From assembly GCA_000827325.1 (NCBI GenBank), contig KN832883.1, positions 569,552 through 633,551 of the forward strand: a DNA stretch of 64,000 bases. The letters are read 5' to 3'. The number at the start of each line of letters is the position of its first letter. The stretch's first letter is position 1. Below the pieces are notes generated by a model. It searched no databases, was not told the DNA's origin, and worked only from the letters and a program-made list of their open reading frames with translations. The translations under genes and the position numbers were made by a program. This document shows positions 56,886 to 64,000 of this stretch, piece by piece. This DNA is from Oidiodendron maius Zn. Taxonomy: Eukaryota > Ascomycota > Leotiomycetes > Myxotrichaceae.

Positions 56886-58600
56886 CTAAAGCCAGATCAG
56901 GAGAATTACAGCCCACGCGTTGTGGCGGGTACGATTAATTAGTGTGCTTACCCTCCGGAACTGATGTCTATATCAAGCTTGATTTAGGATTTTTAAGGTT
57001 AAACTAGCCGAAAGTAAATTAAGGGGGATGTGTTGGAAACGTTTTGGGACGTGCACGAGAATACCCCATCCAGCATCAGTTTGAGCTTGTAGCAGCATAG
57101 AGAGCGGAGTGACAGGCCACGGATACATCTACCCTCCTATTGGGGGTATGGGATAGCATATTATAGGATGAACACCCCCTCTTGACTTCCCTCACGATAA
57201 AATGCTTTTCTTAATCCGTAGATGATGAGTGGCCAATTTTTATTGGGTAGGGGGGTTTAGGGGTACCCGAATATCACGTTACATTCCCCACACCGGTCCA
57301 CGTAGAAAGATCACGCCGCAATTTGCTACCTATTGGCTGCAAGCAGATTAGATCTCATCCTCATCGCGCCACCTCCTGTCCGAAGCGGCACACTGGCGGC
57401 AGTGCATGAGGGGAAATCTAGGGCGGCGACAAAATGGTTCACAGCCTGTTTCCGATAATGCAAGTGTCTATGTTCTGCATTACCAGTCTAGCATCTCACG
57501 TATTCGTCAAAGGGCGTTCTACTGAAGTGCTAGCATTATGCGCCACGATATAGTCAAATGTACGGATATTAGCTACTGCAGCGACGCCATCTCTGATCGT
57601 GTAGGCAATCAATATAAGTGTGCTTTGATTTGCCGGAGTAAAAGGGGCCGAACGATAAGTTGTAGAATCTCCGGCATGACACGTGATCCGGAGCTACTTC
57701 TGCCAAAATGGGGCGGATGGCAGTATCCTTTAAGAGTTAGTCCCTTTTAAGGTTGTCTACGAATGGCATTCTATGAAACGGTCTTTACAAGGGGTTGGAC
57801 CTCCCGTCCGAACCTATACCTGGACACCTTTGCGTTGCCGAATCTGGCATATTCGTCCGAAAGCTTTGGCCAGGCCCTGTTGATTTGAACTAATCAAGTC
57901 TAGACTTAGCAAAACGACTCGAACTTCAATGCCTTGAAATAGCCTTCTGTCAATTAATTTGTCCTTGGAAAATACCAGCTCTGTTCTCTGTCTGTTCATC
58001 GTCGATGAGCCTTGGCCTCCATGCCGTGTGGCTGCCACAGCCTACGCATCATGAGGCGCACCCCAATCCCTGTGAGGCGTCAAAACCTTATCTTGTGGCT
58101 GTCTAAGGGGCTTTTTGGCTGTTTGTAAGGGGGGAAAGAATGCAACGTTAACCTATCGGCCTCTCCGCGGCAACTTGGTATAGACGATTAGCTATCCGCT
58201 CCGCACAGGAGAAACTTACGTATATCCAACATGGATTCCACATCAATTGCATGCATGTGAGTCCCATTCAGGAGTCGAGGCAATGGTTAACCAGGAAGAA
58301 TTCAACAGGCACAGATTCATCCGATGGGTGGTTACTACGACGGGACAGTAACATGAAACATGGCTTTGTGCCATTGCTTGCCAAGAAAGTTTCCCCGGCT
58401 TTTCTTCATCCATTCGAGTGCCACTAGATATCTTGAGTAGCTAGATTGCTTGCTGCAAAGGTACATAAAAGGCACTTATCCGCTCTTTGATTTACCTTTT
58501 ATCTGAACAGGTCGACATCATCCTTCCTTCCAACGCAGAACCAACTTCAAAATATACATTCCTTCAAACTTGTTGCCCTTACATATATATATTTCTCGCC
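56886..58600. other. Long intergenic region
   Basis: No supported gene. The 70-codon frame at 57538..57750 has no domain. It contains the promoter of the secreted lysozyme-like gene at its right end. Confidence 0.45.
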
Positions 58601-59302
58601 ATGTATAACAAACTTGTACTTGCGACCTTCTCCTTGGCGGCCGTTGTAGCCGCCGCCCCTGCCAGAATTACCGCTCGATTTGGGGACACTTATGTCTATT
58701 ACACAGGCGATGGCTCGACCGGTAACGGGTGGCCCTCAGAAGCTGCCTGGGGCTCCTGGGATGATCTTTGGAATGCCAATGTGCCACTCATGCAGCAGTC
58801 CTGCGGATGGAATGGATGGGGTGCCAACGACTCTGCCGATGAAATCAACGATATCGAGAGCGCTATTCAACAGCTTGCTGGCTCTACAGGTGTCGATAGC
58901 CGCTTTATTTTGGCCATTATGATGCAGGAGAGCAAGGGATGCGTGCGTGTTATTACCACTGGAAATGGCGTGACAAATCCTGGTTTAATGCAGTCTCATG
59001 ACGGGTCTGGAACTTGCGTCAACACCGACCCTTGCCCGGCATCTGAGATTACCCAGATGATTACCGACGGCACTGCTGGCACCTCTTCTGGCGCTGGTTT
59101 GCAGCAGCTACTTGCCCAGGCCGAGAGCGCTCTGAGTGATACCAGCAGCCGTGCCTTCTATTCTGCAGCTCGTCTTTACAACAGTGGCTCTGTCGACTAC
59201 TCAAATCTCGACGACGGCTTTAGCAGCACTCCCTGCTATGCTTCAGACGTTGCGAACCGCTTGACCGGCTGGACCCTCGCCGCCAGCTCGTGCACGGCTT
59301 AA
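58601..59302 (+). CDS. Secreted lysozyme-like (SLT/transglycosylase fold) protein
   Basis: An intronless 233-aa protein. I start at MYNKLVLATFSLAAVVAAAP (58601), a clear signal peptide; the upstream in-frame ATG at 58487 would bury it. The mature part has the lysozyme-like core: FILAIMMQESKGCVRVITTG with the putative catalytic glutamate in MQES, then NPGLMQSHDGSGTC, like the GLMQ motif of bacterial soluble lytic transglycosylases. Eight or so cysteines suggest disulfides for secretion. Such proteins could cut peptidoglycan, giving defence against bacteria, or chitin-like polymers; the substrate is inferred from fold only. It has no neighbours that explain its role. Confidence 0.8.
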   Translation: MYNKLVLATFSLAAVVAAAPARITARFGDTYVYYTGDGSTGNGWPSEAAWGSWDDLWNANVPLMQQSCGWNGWGANDSADEINDIESAIQQLAGSTGVDSRFILAIMMQESKGCVRVITTGNGVTNPGLMQSHDGSGTCVNTDPCPASEITQMITDGTAGTSSGAGLQQLLAQAESALSDTSSRAFYSAARLYNSGSVDYSNLDDGFSSTPCYASDVANRLTGWTLAASSCTA

Positions 59303-61182
59303 GATGTCAGCATCTTACGTCCACAAAGCCAGTCTAGCTTTCGCATATTCCCCAGCAAGGAGAATCTACTGGAAAATCTACGCAGATGTGGAACTACTTT
59401 GTAAGATGGAATTTTTGGGTGTGCTGTACATATTTTTTCGACCTCACTGTACATATTTCGATAAACGGAGATCGCAGCCCTCGGGCGGGCAACTCCAATG
59501 AACATAGCTCTTAACAAGATCCATCTTGAATCTTTAGTTGTCTCCGTCCCTGAATTACATCTTTGAGACCATATCTCTGTATCACATAATGTAGTCTCGT
59601 AGTCTGAGTAAAACTATTGTATAGGTCAGGTAGCAATATATAATGTATTAAGAGCATTAAATCAACTAAATAACTAAGGGTTATGGAGGTGCGTACTCCC
59701 TAATATATAAACCTAAAGCCCCTATAAGCAGCTCTGACCAGCGCTGTCGATCAACAACCTTAGAGCCACACCCCAGGTAGTAAAGCCCTCTTATACTAGG
59801 CTGCCCTCTGCTGCCTTATATTGTAACAAAAGGGCTTTCCTTCTCCTTCAGCAAATATCGATCCAGCCTTGGCTTGAATTTCCATCTATCTCGCTATTAC
59901 TATTATGTGAAGGATATTGGGATATTCGGGTCCATACGGATGATCAGTATATCCACAACGTAGTGAGTAGGATGGCAAACTTGTTAGAAAATCATCGAGG
60001 GAGGAACTTCTACCCATCGCAACTGCACACCTAACGGTAACTGTTGGTTTCTAGAGACATATCGATAAACTAACCCAAATTAGATTAGCATTATGCTATA
60101 GAACAATGAATAGAGGTAAACGAGGGTAGAGGCAGGAGGAAAAGCGGAAAAATCAGAGGAACTAGAGGAATCAGAGGATCCAGAAGAGCTAGGGGAGCCA
60201 GAGTATGTCAGTTGAAGCAGAGTAATTGAAGCAGTGCAGAGCAGGTCAGTTGAAGCAGCGTAATTTCAGAATCTGGGCTCCATATCCCAGTTAAATGATG
60301 TACAGCTTCTTTGTACTCGCCTTCGATATTCCTAAGACAGTCTGGTTTTATTATTAGGCCAGATAACCGGTTATCCTACAGTTGAAGGATTGCATATAGT
60401 CGATCGCGAGGATCCGAATACAGGGTATGCCTCGTGAGGTCGGCCAGATCAGTAAAGGTATCAAATGAAGTCAAAGGGTATATCATACAACAAATCCAAC
60501 CAAGTGTAACCTTGTCAAAAATATCGGATAGTAGGATGTGTTCTGGGCAATATAGATAAAAGCACCTCCTATACACGCTACTTTTGACACCTTTTCAGTC
60601 CTGATTGCCTAGGCGAGCGTTCTTCACTATAGTAGATGGGTATATTGGATTATGCCATCCCAATGTTCGTCCTGGAGATCGGGCAGCTGCTATCCTCAGG
60701 TACGATGCCCTGCTCATTCTCCACTAATGCAGGGCGCTGGAGAGCATCAGCAATGCAGGAGCATGTGAGCTTTCGGGGTTGTCGCTCTAGGAAATGATTA
60801 AACTTCTGACTGGCCCTTTTCGTGACTACTCCGCTCGAATAACCATTTACTTACCTGCATTGCCTGCACTGCCTTCTTTGGTACCTCTATCGTATTGTTA
60901 CTTCGAGACCCTCTTTAACTATTGTCTCCATCCGAGCTATCTCCAAATGCTTCAATCAATTGACTTAAGATTGGATCTCCAGCCCCGTAACGATACCCCG
61001 CAACTCCTCATTTTCCGGGTTCTCCGCAGATTGTGGTGGGGGTTATCATCTTCGAATATTCATCGGTAAGATCTAAGCCTCATTTGTGGCTATGCAATGT
61101 CAACACCAACTCTGCTTTTTTCCCTAAGCCTCACGCGCACCATTATCCGTACATGCCCCTTTACCGTAGCGACACCAGCACT
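59303..61182. other. Intergenic region with HET remnant and short repeats
   Basis: Besides the HET fragment at 60376..60576 it contains purine-rich microrepeats (ATCAGAGGA-type, 60150..60200) and a direct repeat GTCAGTTGAAGCAG(A/C)GTAATT at about 60208 and 60245. It resembles a site of repeated insertion and decay. Confidence 0.4.
60376..60576 (-). pseudogene. HET-domain protein remnant
   Basis: A minus-strand frame ending in DLTRHTLYSDPRDRLYAILQL, the SDPRDR-IYA-LL motif found after the HET domain in incompatibility proteins. Immediately after the stop the same frame continues with family-like sequence (GLIIKPDCLRNIEGEYKEAV), then further stops. The HET domain proper is missing. It is a decayed copy, the third HET-related sequence in 20 kb. 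Confidence 0.6.
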
Positions 61183-64000
61183 ATGTCTGCTGTAGTGTCA
61201 AATATTTCGCGGCTGAAGCCTGAAATTCGCCTGGCGCAAGCTGTTTCGCAGTTCGAAGCAGACCTCTCGAGCGAGCAGAAGGCTGCTTTCCGTACCTACA
61301 GATCTCAATCGCTAGATTCCCCTCCAGATCCCCGCGACGTCATGCGACTTACAGCTGAGATAGACCGTCAAAATTTAGGAAATATCGGTCGCGGGCGGTG
61401 TTTTGGGCCTCGACTGACCAATTTCCTGCAAGCCGTTCAGCAATTCGCTGCACTTGGTGATATAATAATAGGCGGCTCCCAGAACCTCATTGCTTGTGGT
61501 GTCTGGACGATAGTACGGATGTCATTGCTTGTCAGTCCCCATTGACCTCCTTGGCTGCAACGCCTGCTGATACTTCGTAGTCAATGGTAAACTTCTCTTC
61601 TTACCTCGAGAAGTTGTCAAGTCTCCTCATGGCCGCTGGTCGCTCAGCTCCCCGTTACCAAATGATGGCCTTGCTATATCCCCGATCAGAGAGCTTACAG
61701 TCATACCTGTCTGAATATTTCATTGTAGTGGTTCATCTTTGTCATCATCTGTTAAAGTTTACATTAAAGTCCGCCCTCGGGCAATATACATCGAGTCTGG
61801 GTGATTCGGACACCAAGATGTACCAATCGCAACTAGATCTTTGGGCGAATGCGATCAAAGAGGAAGTGAGCCTAGTGATGGCGAAAACGATTGAGGAGGA
61901 GGCCAAGGAGAACTCTAAATTTAGAATGTTTTCCAGCAAGTTCTCCGAATCCTTATCGCTCCGCCAAAAGCTAAAGACAACTTTTCGGATCCTTGATGCT
62001 TGCTCAAAATATGATTATGAGATAACGTGGAAGCAGACACGACGGATCGGAAGCACGACTCTACTTAATGGATTCGCTGAATACCAGGAATGGAAAGGCC
62101 AAGGAACTTCTAGTACACTTATATTCATGGGCAAACTAGGGTCCGGAAAATCCGTTTTGCTTGCCAATTTAGTTGACGATCTATATCTTGATGGTCGAAG
62201 CAAGAATGTTACTGTAGCTTACTTCTTTTGCCGGCACGACATTCCAGAGAGTTTAAAAGCGCGGACAATTATCGGTTCTCTGGCTCGACAATTACTGCGC
62301 CCGATAGCCGACCTTACCATAGCGACGGGGTTTATCAATGAGACAACTACTCTTGCTCTTGATTTCGAAAAAATATCTCATTTACTGAAACTTGCACTTC
62401 CACCTAAGTCTAAAGCATACTTTGTCCTTGATGGACTAGATGAATGTGACTCTGCGGAAAGAGAAATATTGATTTCACAGCTCCGGAGCCTCCAGCACGC
62501 ATTCTCACTGCTCCTATGTGTATCAATCAGACTCGACCCAGATAACATTTTAAATTTAAGTCCGCAGCGGTTTACTGCTGTTCGGATCATATCGATTCCC
62601 GAGGACAATCCTGATATTGAGGCATTCATCTCAACAAAGTTAGAGAGCTGTATCGAGTCTAAAAAGCTAGTGATAGGACACCCTGCGCTTATCCTAGAAA
62701 TACATGACGCTCTCCTCAAAGGGTCCAAGGGAATGTTTCTCTGGGTAGCTCTACAAATAGAATCTTTATGCGATATGAAAACGGATGAAGCCATTCGCCA
62801 GGCTCTAGTGAATCTCCCCAAGGACCTCCCAGAAGTTTTTTTTCGCATTCTCAGGAAATCAGAAGAGTTTGGAAAGCTTTACCAGAGACGAATTCTAGAG
62901 CTTATAACTATCGCACGCCGCCCTTTAACAACGGAAGAACTTCAGGAGGCCTTGAGTGTAGTCCCCGGCGATACTAACTGGACCCCTTCAAAACTTCTCA
63001 ATGATATATATTCGATATTACCTTGCTGCGGAAGCCTCGTTACTGTCGATGAAGAGGAGAAGACCATACGGCTCGTGCATCACAGCGTCAAGCAATTCGT
63101 CCTTAGTAGTTTCAAGGACTCTGCCAACACAGCCATCACAATCAACAGCGCAAATAAAGCGATGGCAGATATTATTGTTACATACCTCAATTATGGCATT
63201 TTCGAAACCCGCCTGTCCACCATGGTGGTTCCGCAAGTAACTACCGCATCAATGCCATCACAAATTATTCATTCAACGATAAACTCATCAAGCAGTGTTC
63301 GAAGTATAGCATTGAAGCTTTTGAAGTCAAGGAAGCAGACTGACTTCAATATCGGCAAGACTCTTGCAGAAACAAGTAATCTTTTCAGTCCTCGTGCAGT
63401 AGATGAATTCCACTTCTACTCCTATGCAAAGTTATATTGGCTGCAGCATATCATGTGCATTTTAGAGCCAGAGACAATCGCCCACGGTCTAGTGCTTAAA
63501 TTATTCAAAGGCAATGCAGTGAACATAAATGCGACATGCAGAGATGGCCGGACGCCGCTATTGTGGGCTGCGGAGAGCGGACATGAGGCAGTAGTGAATC
63601 TCCTTCTCGAGAAAGGCGCTGAGCTCGAGTCTAAAGGCTCTAAATTGGGTCGGATGCCGCTATTGTTAGCTGCAGAGAGCGGACATGAGGCAGTAGTGAA
63701 GCTACTTCTCGAGAAAGGCGCTGAGCTCGAGTCTAAAGACTCTGAATTAGGTCGGACGCCGCTATTGTGGGCTGCAGAGAGCGGACACGAGGCAATAGTG
63801 AGGCTCCTTCTCGAGAAAGGCGCTGAGCTTGAGCCTAAAGACTCTAAATTAGGTCGGACGCCGCTATTGTGGGCTTCAGGGAGCGGACACAAGGCAGTAG
63901 TGAAGCTGCTTCTCGAGAAAGGCACTGAGCTTGAATCTAAAGACTCTGAATTGGGTCGGACGCCGCTATCGTGGGCTTCAGGGAGCGGACACAAGGCAGT
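61183..64000 (+). CDS. NACHT-ankyrin NLR-like protein, truncated by the window edge
   Basis: Exon one 61183..61530 and exon two from 61581 to the window end join in phase (VRMSLLSMVNFSSYLEKLSS). A roughly 300-residue N-terminal region (with SQFEADLSSEQKAAFRTY) is typical of fungal NLR-like proteins. The NACHT ATPase has Walker A FMGKLGSGKSVLLANL and Walker B AYFVLDGLDECDSAERE. After a winged-helix-like region come at least four and a half ankyrin repeats from about 63540, each 34 aa and nearly identical. Fungal NLR-like proteins act in non-self recognition and regulated cell death; ligand binding is by the repeats. The start is MSAVVSNISR; an ATG at 61153 is also in frame. The open frame continues past the right edge, so more repeats are expected. 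Confidence 0.92.
63541..64000 (+). repeat. Near-identical 102-bp ankyrin repeats
   Basis: Units of 102 bp (34 aa), each with GRTPLLWAAESGHEAVVKLL-type sequence and EKGAELESKDS, repeat at least four times and continue beyond the window. DNA identity between neighbours is very high by eye, with changes limited to a few bases. This shows recent expansion or gene conversion, as reported for fungal NLR repeat domains. Confidence 0.9.

Noticed and set aside
58487-58600. Upstream start for the lysozyme-like protein
   Set aside because: Using 58487 would place 38 residues before a perfect signal peptide; the ATG at 58601 is preferred.
63422-63994. 190-codon minus-strand frame with repeats
   Set aside because: It is the antisense shadow of the ankyrin repeat tract.
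63541-64000. Tandem repeats as a CRISPR array or satellite
   Set aside because: The units are in-frame ankyrin codons without unique spacers, inside a eukaryotic gene.

Overview
This window is nuclear DNA of a filamentous ascomycete (Pezizomycotina). Introns are mostly 41-75 bp with CTAAC/CTGAC-like branch points. The protein families present (NR-PKS, HET, NACHT-ankyrin, UstYa, Clr5, Zn2Cys6) are those of Aspergillus/Penicillium-type genomes. I worked out gene models by joining exons by hand, checking that reading phase closes across each intron and that conserved motifs are restored.

Layout. 0-10 kb: a CYP52-type P450 cut by the left edge, a long-chain acyl-CoA synthetase, a Clr5-domain protein, a tiny eight-cysteine secreted protein and a class I methyltransferase. 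11-13.4 kb: a decayed alpha/beta-hydrolase, a small tail-anchored protein and a membrane-protein remnant. 13.9-20.5 kb: a complete non-reducing polyketide synthase (SAT-KS-AT-PT-ACP-ACP-TE, 2093 aa). 22-30 kb: a DUF3237-like gene, a seven-helix membrane protein, and a divergent FAD monooxygenase / O-methyltransferase pair that could tailor the polyketide. 30.8-34 kb: an F-box remnant and a calpain-family protease.

34.8-41.6 kb holds the most interesting locus. It has a secreted precursor with three near-identical repeats and Kex2 sites, an adjacent UstYa (DUF3328) protein with both HxxHC motifs, a second membrane-anchored HxxHC protein, a Zn2Cys6 regulator and a short-chain dehydrogenase. This is the architecture of a dikaritin-type fungal RiPP cluster, with a core sequence I do not recognise. 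An O-methyltransferase at 42.9 kb keeps all its splice sites but carries one in-frame stop.

42.5-64 kb is rich in self/non-self recognition families: a HET C-terminal fragment, an intact HET protein fused to two Zn2Cys6-like cysteine clusters, a DUF2235 hydrolase, a HET remnant, and a NACHT protein with almost identical ankyrin repeats running off the right edge. Between them lie a deoxyribose-phosphate aldolase, an isochorismatase, a frameshifted GMC alcohol oxidase and a secreted lysozyme-like protein. The mixture of intact clusters and decaying genes looks like an accessory, fast-evolving chromosomal region.
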